From Pseudomonadota bacterium (GTDB lineage: Bacteria > Pseudomonadota > Alphaproteobacteria > Rhizobiales > Xanthobacteraceae): a DNA stretch of 64,000 nt. The stretch covers positions 89,034-153,033 of the forward strand of contig JAFAGM010000059.1 in assembly GCA_023422775.1 (NCBI GenBank). Reading direction: 5' to 3'. The notes below the pieces were generated by a model. That model worked only from the letters and a program-made list of their open reading frames with translations. It had not been told where the DNA came from and ran no database searches. Shown piece after piece: positions 16,860-28,399 of this stretch; positions within the stretch are counted from its first letter, which is position 1, and every line of letters begins with the position of its first letter. The position numbers and the translations under genes were made by a program.

Positions 16860-17807
16860 CTACGCCCGCCGCAGCAATAGCGGGCTGCGCCGTTCGAACT
16901 CCGCATCGAGCCGCGCCGCCAGTTCCGCGCTCACTTCCACCATCGGCAGGCGCACTTCCGCGCTGTCGATCAATCCGCTGCGCGCCAGCCAGTGCTTCGC
17001 CGGCGCCGGGCTCGGCTCGGCGAACAGCAATTGCGTCAGTTCGCAAACACTTTCCCAGCACGCCAGCGCGCCGTCACGGTCACCCTGCCTGTGCAGCGCG
17101 AATACCGACGCGAATGCTTCGGTCTCCAGATGCGCCGACAGCAGGATGGCGCCGTCGGCGCCGTCGGTCAGCGCCTCATGATAGTGCGCGTCCTCGCCGG
17201 TCAGCACACGAAAGCCCGGCGGCTTGCGGCTGATGAACTCGATCGACTGCGCGCGGTCGGCGCTGCAATCCTTGATGCCGACGATGTTCGGATGTTCGGC
17301 GAGTTGCAGCAGCGTCTCGTTGGTGAGGTTGACCGCGGTCCGGTACGGGATGTTGTAGAGCACGAGCGGCCACGATGCGTGATCGGCGAGCGTCTCGAAA
17401 TGCCTGACGAGGCCGCGCTGCGAGGGCCGCGTGTAATAGGGGCTCGCGATCAGATAGCCGTCGATCGGCCAGGCGGCGGTCTCATCCAGCGCATCCAGCA
17501 TCTTCGCCGTCACGGCGCCCGACAGCCCGAGGCAGAGCGGCAGGTAGCGTTGGCTGGCGGCAAGTTCCGCGCGCACCGTCGCGACCAGTTGCTCGAGTTC
17601 GGCAATGCCAAGCGCCATGCCTTCGCCCGACGTCGCCGCGAGGATCAGGCCGTCTACGGGGCCGCTGGCGTAGTGCCTGACCAGCCGTCGCAGGCTGGGC
17701 TCGTCGAGCACGCCGTCGCGAAACGGCGTGACCAGGGGCAGCCACAGGCCCTTCAACCGGGTTTGCAGATCGGTCGTGCTCAGGTTGGTCGTCGGTCGGT
17801 CAGTCAT
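16860..17807 (-). CDS. DapA family lyase (dihydrodipicolinate synthase-like)
   Basis: A 315-residue TIM-barrel class I aldolase. The Schiff-base lysine is in NIVGIKDCSAD, the catalytic tyrosine in LVLYNIPYRTAVN, and the keto-acid loop in ATSGEGMAL (the family usually has GTTGE). The changed loop and the C-terminal tail suggest it may be a paralogue (another 2-keto acid lyase or true dapA cannot be told apart by eye). A leader with a promoter and two opposed hairpins precedes it (17850-18013), pointing to transcriptional attenuation. Confidence 0.82.
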   Translation of the reverse strand: MTDRPTTNLSTTDLQTRLKGLWLPLVTPFRDGVLDEPSLRRLVRHYASGPVDGLILAATSGEGMALGIAELEQLVATVRAELAASQRYLPLCLGLSGAVTAKMLDALDETAAWPIDGYLIASPYYTRPSQRGLVRHFETLADHASWPLVLYNIPYRTAVNLTNETLLQLAEHPNIVGIKDCSADRAQSIEFISRKPPGFRVLTGEDAHYHEALTDGADGAILLSAHLETEAFASVFALHRQGDRDGALACWESVCELTQLLFAEPSPAPAKHWLARSGLIDSAEVRLPMVEVSAELAARLDAEFERRSPLLLRRA

Positions 17808-17849
17808 TGGTCCATCTCCTTCGGGAACGAGAGCCGGAGACGGGACAAT

Positions 17850-17877
17850 AAAAAACCCCGTCCAGACGGCGGGGTTT
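17850..17877 (-). terminator. Intrinsic terminator inside the DapA-like gene leader
   Basis: On the minus strand AAACCCCG pairs with CGGGGTTT around a 9-nt loop and is followed by a U run. It lies 43 bp before the gene's ATG, so it can stop transcription before the coding region unless antiterminated. Confidence 0.65.
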
Positions 17878-17921
17878 CGGGATCGTGGTAAGCGGCAGGT
17901 TTATCGCGCGCGTCGATCTCG

Positions 17922-17945
17922 GGTCCCCGGATGGGGACCTTTTTT
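17922..17945 (+). terminator. Opposed intrinsic terminator in the same leader
   Basis: GGTCCCC, loop GGAT, GGGGACC, then six T on the plus strand. No plus-strand gene upstream explains it. On the minus strand the same hairpin precedes the terminator at 17850 and could be an anti- or pause hairpin. Confidence 0.6.
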
Positions 17946-17984
17946 CGACGACAGAGCTGCGCACGAATTCGTGATCATGTCGCG

Positions 17985-18013
17985 ATGATGATGACGAGGC
18001 GCGTGGTTGTCAA
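17985..18013 (-). promoter_or_regulatory. Probable promoter of the DapA-like leader
   Basis: A consensus -35 TTGACA (18008-18013) with 17-bp spacing to a weak -10 CATCAT (17985-17990) drives leftward transcription into the leader. Confidence 0.45.
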
Positions 18014-18039
18014 TCCGCGCGCGAGATAGCGCAAGCGCG

Positions 18040-18068
18040 AAAAAAAGCCGGGCTCGAAAGAGCCCGGC
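18040..18068 (-). terminator. Intrinsic terminator of a short leftward transcript
   Basis: GCCGGGCT, loop CTTTCG, AGCCCGGC, then seven U on the minus strand. It lies below the lysR terminator and above the DapA promoter, so it must end a separate short transcript from 18069-18250. Confidence 0.75.
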
Positions 18069-18116
18069 CTAAGGTATTGGCCACGTGAGGCCGACACAAT
18101 CACCTTCCAAGAGGGA

Positions 18117-18236
18117 TTACTGAACTGCCGCGCCACTGGAGGAGGGGGACATATGCGCGACGCGACCGATCAGCGTGGAAATACTATGATCCCCATCAGC
18201 CGTTCGCAGCAAGCGCCCGGGCCGCATGTCTGACAT
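18117..18236 (-). CDS. Possible 39-residue ORF or sRNA unit
   Basis: From ATG 18236 a 39-codon frame (start MSDMRPGRLLRTADGDHS, end SSGAAVQ) stops at 18117, 50 bp before a strong terminator. It is flanked by the lysR terminator on one side and the DapA-leader promoter on the other. No good ribosome site is seen, so the unit may instead be a small RNA. Codon choice is plausible for the genome. Confidence 0.35.
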   Translation of the reverse strand: MSDMRPGRLLRTADGDHSISTLIGRVAHMSPSSSGAAVQ

Positions 18237-18256
18237 GCGGAGAGCGAGGCCTCTAT

Positions 18257-18283
18257 AAAAACCGCTAATTTTGAAGCGGTTTT
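18257..18283 (-). terminator. Intrinsic terminator of lysR
   Basis: AAAACCGCT pairs with AGCGGTTTT around an 8-nt loop. On the minus strand the stem runs into GGTTTTTAT, 19 bp after the LysR stop. Confidence 0.8.
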
Positions 18284-18301
18284 CTGAAGCCGCGCCCGCG
18301 T

Positions 18302-19231
18302 CTAGGAAGGCCAGCGCTGCGCCTTGCTCACCACGAAATCGCGGAACACCTGCACCCGCGCCACCGTCTTCAACTCTTCGGGGTAGACGAAATAGGTGTC
18401 GATCGCGATCGAGTCGGTTTCGCCGAACAACTGCACCAGGCGGCTGTTTTCCTCGACGAGGTAGTCGGGCAGGGCGGCGATGCCGAGCCCCTGCTGACAG
18501 GCGCGGACAAGGCCCAGGATGTTGTTGACCTTGAAATACGCCTCGCGCGGACCCGAGCCGTTGCGGCCGGCGTCGATCAGCCAGCTGCGGTTCTGCAGGT
18601 GTACCGGAACCTGCGCGTCACCGAGCATGATGATGCGATGCGAGTCGAGGTCGTCGAGCGTGCGTGGCGTGCCGAAGCGCTTGATGTAATCCGGCGAGCA
18701 ATAGGCGTGGAAGCCGATCGAGAACAGCTTGCGCTGGATCAGGTCGGGCTGCGTCGGCTTGCGGGTCCGGATCGCGACGTCGGCCTCGCGCATCGACAGA
18801 TCGAGATCCTCGTCGGTGACGATCAGCGAGATGCGGATGTCCGGATAGAGCGCGGTGAATTCGTCGAGCCGCGGGATCAGCCAGTTGATGCCGAGCGCCG
18901 GCGGCGTGGTGATCTTGAGATCGCCGCTCGGCCGCTCGCGGCTGTCGGTGAGCTTGGCGCGCGCCGCCTGCAACTGCATGAACACGTCATGCGCGGTGCG
19001 AAACAGCAGATCGCCCTGTTCGGTGAGGATGAGCCCGCGCGCATGGCGGTGAAACAGCGACACCGCGAGTTCCTGCTCGAGCGCGCTGACCTGGCGCGAC
19101 ACTGCTGACTGCGAAAGCCCGAGCTGCTCGCCGGCGTGCGTGAAGCTGCCCGCTTCCGCGGCCGCATGAAACACCTTCAGCTTGTCCCAATCCATGTCCT
19201 TCAATCCGTCTCGCGTTCGACGCATGATCAT
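18302..19231 (-). CDS. LysR family transcriptional regulator
   Basis: A 309-residue LTTR: N-terminal winged helix (DWDKLKVFHAAAEAGSFTHA, LGLSQSAVSRQVSALEQEL) and a C-terminal two-lobed effector domain. The ATG overlaps the trxB stop in an ATGA arrangement, so it is translationally coupled to thioredoxin reductase; an internal ATG (MDWDKLK, 19195) is the alternative start. This trxB-lysR order is conserved in Bradyrhizobium-type genomes as far as I recall. A role in thiol or oxidative stress control is only suggested by the context. Confidence 0.9.
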   Translation of the reverse strand: MIMRRTRDGLKDMDWDKLKVFHAAAEAGSFTHAGEQLGLSQSAVSRQVSALEQELAVSLFHRHARGLILTEQGDLLFRTAHDVFMQLQAARAKLTDSRERPSGDLKITTPPALGINWLIPRLDEFTALYPDIRISLIVTDEDLDLSMREADVAIRTRKPTQPDLIQRKLFSIGFHAYCSPDYIKRFGTPRTLDDLDSHRIIMLGDAQVPVHLQNRSWLIDAGRNGSGPREAYFKVNNILGLVRACQQGLGIAALPDYLVEENSRLVQLFGETDSIAIDTYFVYPEELKTVARVQVFRDFVVSKAQRWPS

Positions 19232-20193
19232 TCAGCCGCGGCGCGATCGCTCGCGCGCAACGCCAGGAAACGCTCTGCTTCCAGGGCCGCCATGCAGCCC
19301 AGGCCCGCGGCCGTGACCGCCTGCCGGTAGATTTCGTCCGCGACGTCGCCGGCGGCAAACAGGCCGGGAATCGACGTGGCGGTCGAGTTCGGCGCCACCT
19401 CGACATAGCCCGAGGGTTTCAGCTTGATCTGGCCGGCGACGAGGTCCGTGGCCGGCGCGTGGCCGATGGCGATGAAGACGCCGTCCGCCGGCACTTCCGT
19501 GAGCGCTCCGGTCTTGACGTTCTTCAGGCGCACATGAGTGACCTTGCTCGGGTTTTCTGCGCCGCGAATTTCGTCGATCGCGCTGTCCCAGACCACTTTG
19601 ATCTTGGGGTGCTTGAACAGCCGGTCCTGCAGGATGCGCTCGGCGCGGAAGTGATCGCGGCGATGCACGACGGTCACCTGCGAGGCGAAATTGGTCAGGA
19701 ACAGCGCTTCCTCGACAGCGGTGTTGCCGCCGCCGACCACGACCACTTCCTTGTTGCGGTAGAAAAAGCCGTCGCAGGTCGCGCAGGCCGAGACGCCAAA
19801 GCCCTTGAATTTTTCTTCCGAGGGAATGCCGAGCCAGCGCGCCTGCGCGCCGGTGGCGAGGATCACCGTTTCGGCAAGATAGACGTCGCCGCTGTCGCAG
19901 GTGAGGCGGAACGGCCGCTGCGCCAGTTCGAGCTTGTTGACGTGATCGGTGACGATCTTGGTGCCGACATGCGCCGCCTGCTTCTCCATCTGCTCCATCA
20001 GCCACGGACCCTGGATGACGTCGGCGAAGCCCGGATAGTTCTCCACGTCGGTGGTGATGGTGAGTTGTCCGCCGGGCTGGATGCCCTGGATCAGGACCGG
20101 CTCCAGCATCGCGCGCGCCGCGTAGATCGCTGCGGTGTAACCGGCAGGGCCGGAACCGATTATGACGACCTTGGCATGGATAGGCGCGGGCAT
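19228..20193 (-). CDS. trxB: Thioredoxin-disulfide reductase
   Basis: A 321-residue FAD/NADPH enzyme that reduces thioredoxin. FAD site GSGPAG (13-18), redox pair CATC (137-140), NADPH site VGGGNTAVEEAL and the C-terminal GLFAAGDVADE FAD block are all present. The length is standard. The gene starts after a clear upstream gap and its last 4 bp overlap the lysR start, so both are likely one transcript. Confidence 0.96.
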   Translation of the reverse strand: MPAPIHAKVVIIGSGPAGYTAAIYAARAMLEPVLIQGIQPGGQLTITTDVENYPGFADVIQGPWLMEQMEKQAAHVGTKIVTDHVNKLELAQRPFRLTCDSGDVYLAETVILATGAQARWLGIPSEEKFKGFGVSACATCDGFFYRNKEVVVVGGGNTAVEEALFLTNFASQVTVVHRRDHFRAERILQDRLFKHPKIKVVWDSAIDEIRGAENPSKVTHVRLKNVKTGALTEVPADGVFIAIGHAPATDLVAGQIKLKPSGYVEVAPNSTATSIPGLFAAGDVADEIYRQAVTAAGLGCMAALEAERFLALRASDRAAAE

Positions 20194-20465
20194 CGGTAGA
20201 TCCCTCTCTTTATCGGGGGCTTGTTCAGGGCATGAGCAGAAAGCGCCGGGAAAGGCATCGCGGCGGCGCCGAAAGTGTCAAATCCAAGTCTAAGATATCT
20301 GGGAAGCTATGCAAGAATTGCAATCCAAATAGGCGAAATTTCCCCGGAACGGCGTTAAATGGCGCGGTGCACGCGCAATAAAATTGCGCATCCGCAGCGG
20401 ACTGGGCTAAGAGTGTTGCACGTATACCTAGCCAGATGAGCCCACCCCCAGGGAACCGGACGCGC

Positions 20466-20945
20466 GTGTCGAAGAATCTTGACGAAATCGACCTCAGAAT
20501 TCTTGCCGAAATTCAGGCCGATGGACGAATCACCAATGTGGAACTGGCCAAACGCGTCGGCATTTCGCCGCCACCCTGCCTGCGCCGGGTTCGCACGCTG
20601 GAGGAAGAGGGCTACATCCAGGGTTACCGTGGATTGCTGGACCCGCGCCGGCTCGGCTTCGACGTCACGGTGTTTGCGTCGGTGCACCTGTCGAGCCAGG
20701 CCGATGCCGACCTGCGCGCCTTCGAGGAGTTCGTCCGCGCCGAGCCGCTGGTCCGGGAGTGCTGGATGCTCTCGGGCGAGGTGGACTTCATCCTGAAATG
20801 CGTCGCGCCCGACATGGCGACGTTTCAGGATTTCGTCACGCACCTGACCGCGGCCCCCCACGTGCGCAACGTGCGAACGTCGCTGGTGCTGCACAATTCG
20901 AAATACGAGGCGGCGGTGCCGCTCGATGTGAAGGTCGTGAGTTGA
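20466..20945 (+). CDS. Lrp/AsnC family regulator
   Basis: A 159-residue feast/famine regulator. The N-terminal HTH (LDEIDLRILAEIQADGRITN, VGISPPPCLRRVRTLEEEG) is followed by a RAM effector domain with the ligand loop. GTG 20466 follows AGGGAACC and gives the normal N-terminus MSKNLDEIDLRIL; an ATG at 20436 would add ten residues. Such proteins usually sense an amino acid and control its metabolism or export. No obvious target is adjacent. Confidence 0.9.
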   Translation: MSKNLDEIDLRILAEIQADGRITNVELAKRVGISPPPCLRRVRTLEEEGYIQGYRGLLDPRRLGFDVTVFASVHLSSQADADLRAFEEFVRAEPLVRECWMLSGEVDFILKCVAPDMATFQDFVTHLTAAPHVRNVRTSLVLHNSKYEAAVPLDVKVVS

Positions 20946-20946
20946 A

Positions 20947-20988
20947 CGTCATTCCGGGTTCGCGTCTTCGACGCGCCCCGGAATGACG
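20947..20988. repeat. Palindromic intergenic repeat, family D copy 1
   Basis: CGTCATTCCGGG and GCCCCGGAATGACG are inverted around CGCGTC-TTC-GACGCG. It may act as the terminator of the asnC-type gene. A longer copy is at 45249-45345. Confidence 0.75.
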
Positions 20989-21007
20989 GAGAGGGAGATG
21001 GCCGCGC

Positions 21008-21418
21008 TTACCTCTTCCGCATCGCGTCGACGCTGATCGGCCCGCCGCCCGCCGTCGCCAGATACAGACAGGCAAAGCAGAACAGGATCGCGGCCGTGCC
21101 GCCATTGAGCAGCGGCAGGAACACCGGCTTGGCCGCGTCCTTGAACATGTGGCCGAGGAAATAGGCGAAGGCCATCTGGCCGGACAGGATGAACGCGGAG
21201 AGGCGCGTGAACAGCCCGACCATCAGGAGCGCGCCGAGAACGAGCTCGATCGTACCGGCCACCGTGATCAGCGGCGGAATGTTTGCGAAATAGGGCAGTA
21301 CCGGAAACTTGAAGATCTTGGCGACGCCGTACTGAAACAGTAGCAGCCCGGTGAAGAAACGAAGCAGGCTGAGCGCCATCGGCTGATATTTCGCGAGAAT
21401 CTTGTCGAATTGGTCCAT
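21008..21418 (-). CDS. DoxX family membrane protein
   Basis: A 136-residue protein with four hydrophobic helices and the DoxX-type first block ALSLLRFFTGLLLFQYGVAKIF, followed by ITVAGTIELVLGALLMVGLF. ATG 21418 is used because GGGGACA precedes it; the frame is open further upstream but that part is not family-like. DoxX proteins are inner-membrane proteins, some tied to redox or envelope stress. Role here unknown. Confidence 0.87.
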   Translation of the reverse strand: MDQFDKILAKYQPMALSLLRFFTGLLLFQYGVAKIFKFPVLPYFANIPPLITVAGTIELVLGALLMVGLFTRLSAFILSGQMAFAYFLGHMFKDAAKPVFLPLLNGGTAAILFCFACLYLATAGGGPISVDAMRKR

Positions 21419-21653
21419 GTCATTGTCCCCGGTTTGACACGCTGGAAAGTAGCACCGGCATATTACACCGTGTTGGTCGATCGCGTGTGATGCCGACACA
21501 ACACCTCTGGACTTGAATCATTCCATCCGCGCGTGACCGGTCGGGACGTCGCCATTGCGACGCAACAACGCAGCCCTCGCGGCATGCGAGAAAAAGGTAA
21601 TTGTCAAAATGCGCCGCACCGCCACTCACAATCCGGTCAGGACGGCGGCCAAC

Positions 21654-21677
21654 AAAAAAGCCGCGCAGCAGCGCGGC
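21654..21677 (-). terminator. Intrinsic terminator of greA
   Basis: GCCGCGC, loop TGCT, GCGCGGC, then UUUUUU on the minus strand, 44 bp after the greA stop. The rest of the 300-bp gap 21419-21720 holds no convincing gene. Confidence 0.88.
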
Positions 21678-21720
21678 CTTCTCGCAACGGTAACTCGGAG
21701 GTGACTTAGCTCAAGTCTGA

Positions 21721-22197
21721 CTACCGCCACTCGACCTTGGTGATTTCGTACGCCTTGGCGCCGCCGGGAGCCATCACTTCCACGGTCGTGCCTTTCTTCT
21801 TGCCGATCAGCGCGCGGGCCAGCGGCGAGGTGATGGAGATGCGGCCCTTCTTGGCATCCGCCTCCGGCTCGCCGACGATCTGCCACACCGCCTTCTTCTC
21901 GGTATCCTCGTCGACCAGCGTGACGGTTGCACCGAACTTGACGGTGTCGCCGGACAGCTTCGAGATGTCGATCACATCGGCGCGCGCGAGCTTGTCCTCC
22001 AGCTCGGCGATGCGGCCTTCGTTATGCGACTGCTCTTCCTTGGCGGCATGGTATTCGGCGTTCTCCGAAAGGTCGCCATGCGAGCGTGCCTCGGCTATAT
22101 GTTCGATGATGCGCGGACGGTCCTCCGACTGGCGCTTCTTCAACTCGATTTCCAGCGCGGCATAGCCGCTCGCGGTCATCGGAACCTTTTCCATCAT
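21721..22197 (-). CDS. greA: Transcription elongation factor GreA
   Basis: A 158-residue GreA: N-terminal antiparallel coiled coil (MTASGYAALEIELKKRQSED to AELEDKLARAD) with the acidic tip region, then the FKBP-like C-terminal domain ending GGAKAYEITKVEW. It rescues backtracked RNA polymerase by stimulating transcript cleavage. ATG 22197 follows AAGGACGGA; an ATG one codon later is the alternative. Confidence 0.95.
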   Translation of the reverse strand: MMEKVPMTASGYAALEIELKKRQSEDRPRIIEHIAEARSHGDLSENAEYHAAKEEQSHNEGRIAELEDKLARADVIDISKLSGDTVKFGATVTLVDEDTEKKAVWQIVGEPEADAKKGRISITSPLARALIGKKKGTTVEVMAPGGAKAYEITKVEWR

Positions 22198-22409
22198 ATT
22201 TTCCGTCCTTGCATCGTGCGAACCGCTGCCGGCGTGCGCACGAGGTATCATTTAGATTTCGATTCGGGCTTTCTGGCCCCGGAGTGGGCCCGCAAGCCTG
22301 TTCAATTTCGGCCCTTTCAAAGGCCGATTCAACAATCAAACGCGCGGTGAGTTCCTGCCATACGGCTTTATTGCCAATCGTTTAGCCGGCTTCTCAGCCC
22401 GGCCGACGA

Positions 22410-25874
<3,465 letters not shown>

Positions 25875-25900
25875 CAGCTCTCAGACTGGATTTTGGGCAC

Positions 25901-25927
25901 AAAAAAAGGGCGCGCAGCCGCGCGTCC
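25901..25927 (-). terminator. Intrinsic terminator just upstream of carB
   Basis: On the minus strand a GC-rich stem (GGGACGCGC type arm with GCGCGCCC) and 4-nt loop run into seven U, 26 bp before the carB ATG. It may end the transcript of the upstream tRNA-like gene, or be an attenuator in the carB leader. Confidence 0.7.
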
Positions 25928-26139
25928 CCTAAGCCGAGAGCGCGGGTTTCCCTCGCGCGCGGGTGGTCTTTAGACCAGATTCCGCACCCGCGAAACCCCC
26001 AAAAACGGGCCATCAACGGGGATTTTGGGAGAGATCAAGGGTATTTGTGACAGGCCCGGCTTCGCCCTTCGGGCTACGCCGCGGCAGCCTTCGTTACGAC
26101 AGGGCTTGCCGAGCCGAAGCTGGCGAAGCCAGCGAAGGC

Positions 26140-26215
26140 TGGAGGCCCGGCCTGGATTTGAACCAGGATAAAGAGCATTGCACTGCTCCCGCGTCGACGC
26201 TTCCGCCACCGGGCC
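26140..26215 (-). tRNA. tRNA-Cys-like gene with abnormal anticodon loop
   Basis: A 76-nt sequence with encoded CCA folds into a cloverleaf: 7-bp acceptor (GGCCCGG with CCGGGCC), discriminator T73, a 5-bp T arm (CCTGG, TTCAAAT, CCAGG) and a D arm GCG/CGC resembling class II tRNAs. The anticodon arm does not fit: GAGCA pairs with TGCTC leaving a 6-nt loop GTGCAA, or 8 nt if the A-T pair opens. GCA in the loop and T73 match cysteine identity. It may be a decayed tRNA, a tRNA-like RNA, or a tRNA with an expanded loop. A UUCG-type hairpin follows at 26119-26133. Confidence 0.5.
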
Positions 26216-26270
26216 GCGGCAATCATCGCCGATTGCGGCAAATTGAACCATACCTTACCGCGACTTAACG

Positions 26271-26990
26271 TTAATCCTTCTGCTCCGCGCCGCGCATCAG
26301 AGCGTGCCGCGCGACGAACGTCATCCGCCACGGATTGTGTCCGATATTCGTACCCGCGCGCGCGGCCGAGAAGCCGGCAGCCGCAAGCTTCCGGATCATT
26401 TCGTCTTCGCCGTAGCGCTGCAGCCCGACGCGGCTGCGCAGTTGGCGGTAGTCCGAGAGGGCCGTGCTGGCGAGGCCATAGAGCGCGTCCTTCACGAAGC
26501 CGTGGGTCCTTGCGAATTTCAACAGCGCCAGCACGTCCTTCGCCATGCCGACTTCCGGCAGCAGGATATCGCCCAGCACCAGGCGGCCGCCGGGCTTGAG
26601 CAGCCGGCGGATGACGGCGAAGGCGGAATCCAGTTCTTCCGGCGTCATGTACTGGGCGACCGAGTTCATCACGACGAGATCGACCGATTTTTCCGCCATG
26701 CGCGTCAGGTCTTCGAGCGAGCGGACGCGGATCCTGGTGTTGGGCGCAAACCGCGCGATCAAGCGGCCGCGGACGCCGGGGGCGGGTTCGGCCAGATAGA
26801 GCCCGGCACAGGCGTCCGCCACCTTGGCGGCCGAGAGCGCCTCGCCGCAGGCATAGTCCAGCACCACCTGGTCCGGTGAGGAGATGTAGCCGATGATGTC
26901 GCGCGCGATGATCTGGAAATGCAGGTCGCGATGCAGCCTGCTCGCATAGATCGTATGCGTTGAATCGTAATAGTCGATCCATTCGTCCAT
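26271..26990 (-). CDS. SAM-dependent methyltransferase (class I)
   Basis: A 239-residue Rossmann methyltransferase. Motif I is VVLDYACGEALSAAKVA, with an acidic residue ending strand 2 (LYLAEPAPG), motif IV-like VDLVVMNSVAQYM, and KPGGRLVLGDILLPE after it. The ATG at 26990 gives the natural start MDEWIDYYDSTHTIYASRLH; longer in-frame starts add non-homologous sequence. It is divergent from dps. Substrate unknown. Confidence 0.85.
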   Translation of the reverse strand: MDEWIDYYDSTHTIYASRLHRDLHFQIIARDIIGYISSPDQVVLDYACGEALSAAKVADACAGLYLAEPAPGVRGRLIARFAPNTRIRVRSLEDLTRMAEKSVDLVVMNSVAQYMTPEELDSAFAVIRRLLKPGGRLVLGDILLPEVGMAKDVLALLKFARTHGFVKDALYGLASTALSDYRQLRSRVGLQRYGEDEMIRKLAAAGFSAARAGTNIGHNPWRMTFVARHALMRGAEQKD

Positions 26991-27114
26991 AGCGTACGGC
27001 GTCCCGGGGCGGAGCGGTTCCGGCGGGTGGAACCGGGGGAGAAATGATGCGTTAGGTGGTTCGGCGGCCAAAGTCCACTGCCGCCGTGTCCGGTTCCTAA
27101 CAGGAAGGTTCAAC

Positions 27115-27645
27115 GTGAGCAAAAACAACAAATCCGCCAAGGTATCCCCCGATCTCGATACACCGACGGACCTGCCGCAGGCCGCCGTGGACAAGATCTC
27201 GGCGTCGCTCAACGTGCTGCTGGCCGACGCCTTCGCGCTCTACCTGAAGACCAAGAACTTCCACTGGCACGTCTCCGGCCGGCATTTCCGCGATTACCAT
27301 CTGATGCTGGACGAGCAGTCGGACGCGATCTTCGCCACCACCGACCAACTCGCCGAACGGGTGCGCAAGCTCGGCGGCACCACGCTGCGCGGAATCGGGC
27401 AGATCGCGAAGCTGCAGACCATCCAGGACAACAACGAGGACTACGTGCCCCCGCGCGAAATGCTGCGCGAGCTGATGGAAGACAACAAGCACATGGCGGC
27501 GGCGATGCGCAAAGCCCGCAAGCTTTGCGACGATCACGAGGATTCCGGTACCACGAGCCTGCTCGAAGTCTTCATCGACGAGACCGAGCGCCGCACCTGG
27601 TTTTTGTTCGAGGCCAGCCGCCAGGAAGGCGCCAACGCGGCGTAA
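27115..27645 (+). CDS. dps: Dps family DNA-binding ferritin
   Basis: A 176-residue Dps: a Lys-rich N-terminal tail (MSKNNKSAK) for DNA contact, then the four-helix bundle with ferroxidase residues in NFHWHV (48-53) and DEQSDAIFATTD. It stores iron with hydrogen peroxide as oxidant and protects DNA in dodecameric shells. GTG 27115 follows CAGGAAGG. The C-terminal helix has ETERRTWFLFEA, typical of the family. Confidence 0.95.
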   Translation: MSKNNKSAKVSPDLDTPTDLPQAAVDKISASLNVLLADAFALYLKTKNFHWHVSGRHFRDYHLMLDEQSDAIFATTDQLAERVRKLGGTTLRGIGQIAKLQTIQDNNEDYVPPREMLRELMEDNKHMAAAMRKARKLCDDHEDSGTTSLLEVFIDETERRTWFLFEASRQEGANAA

Positions 27646-27833
27646 GCGCGGGCGCAGGGCCCGGGGTTCGGGATCGGCCAGCGGGAGCGTATGGCGCGAC
27701 CCGTTGGCGTGCCGGCGCTCGCCTTTTGATGGAAATTGCCGTCGCCTCCCGACGGGCTTTGCGATAGGCTGGCGTTGCAGCTTCGAGCCGAAGCGATCGC
27801 GGAGCTTGGCTTGTCCGAGGGAGGCGGAAGAAG

Positions 27834-28142
27834 ATGCCTATCTCGTTCCCGATGATCGTGATGAGCTCGCAGCTGGCCGTCGCCGTGGCGGACGGCGTGC
27901 CGAACTTCGACATTGCGCGGAGTTGCCGGCTCGACGTCGCTGCCACGACCGGTCTCTCCGTCGACCAGTCCATGAAGAGCTGCGTCAACGATGAACAGCA
28001 GGCGAAACGGCAGCTCGCAGGCCAGTGGTCGAAATTCCCGGCGCCAAGCCGGGCAAGCTGCACGTCTCAGGAAAGCATCGGCGGCACGCCGAGCTATGTC
28101 AGTTTGCTGACGTGCCTGCAGATGGGGCAGTGGGTCCGCTAG
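27834..28142 (+). CDS. Conserved hypothetical exported protein
   Basis: A 102-residue protein with a hydrophobic N-terminus (MPISFPMIVMSSQLAVAVADG) and four cysteines: SCRLDV, SCVND, SCTSQ, LTCLQM. The pattern SMKSCVNDEQQAKRQL then GGTPSYVSLLTCLQM is a family I recognise as a recurrent unnamed Bradyrhizobium protein, probably periplasmic. The ATG follows GGAGGCGGAAGA. Function unknown. The 188 bp before it show no gene. Confidence 0.72.
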   Translation: MPISFPMIVMSSQLAVAVADGVPNFDIARSCRLDVAATTGLSVDQSMKSCVNDEQQAKRQLAGQWSKFPAPSRASCTSQESIGGTPSYVSLLTCLQMGQWVR

Positions 28143-28399
28143 CTCGTTACCACGGCAACGCACGTTGTTTCATTGAGCCGAAATGCCCACCGCTGTCTGC
28201 GCCCTCGCGACCGATGGCGGATTCCAGCCGGCAGAGATGCACGGAAGAGCCGCGCAAGCGGATAGCCTGTTTGCGCGATTCCGATAGTCAATTTAAGCGA
28301 GCGTGCGCAAGGCGGCCGGTATGTTGCACGCCGTCCGACGGCATTTTCGGATGCCGGTGGCCGCTGCCTGGCGCTGGCCGTTCAAGGTAGAATGCAACG

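Noticed and set aside
25963..26268. A 101-codon frame across the tRNA-like gene
   Set aside because: It reads through the tRNA cloverleaf; the structure explains the sequence better.
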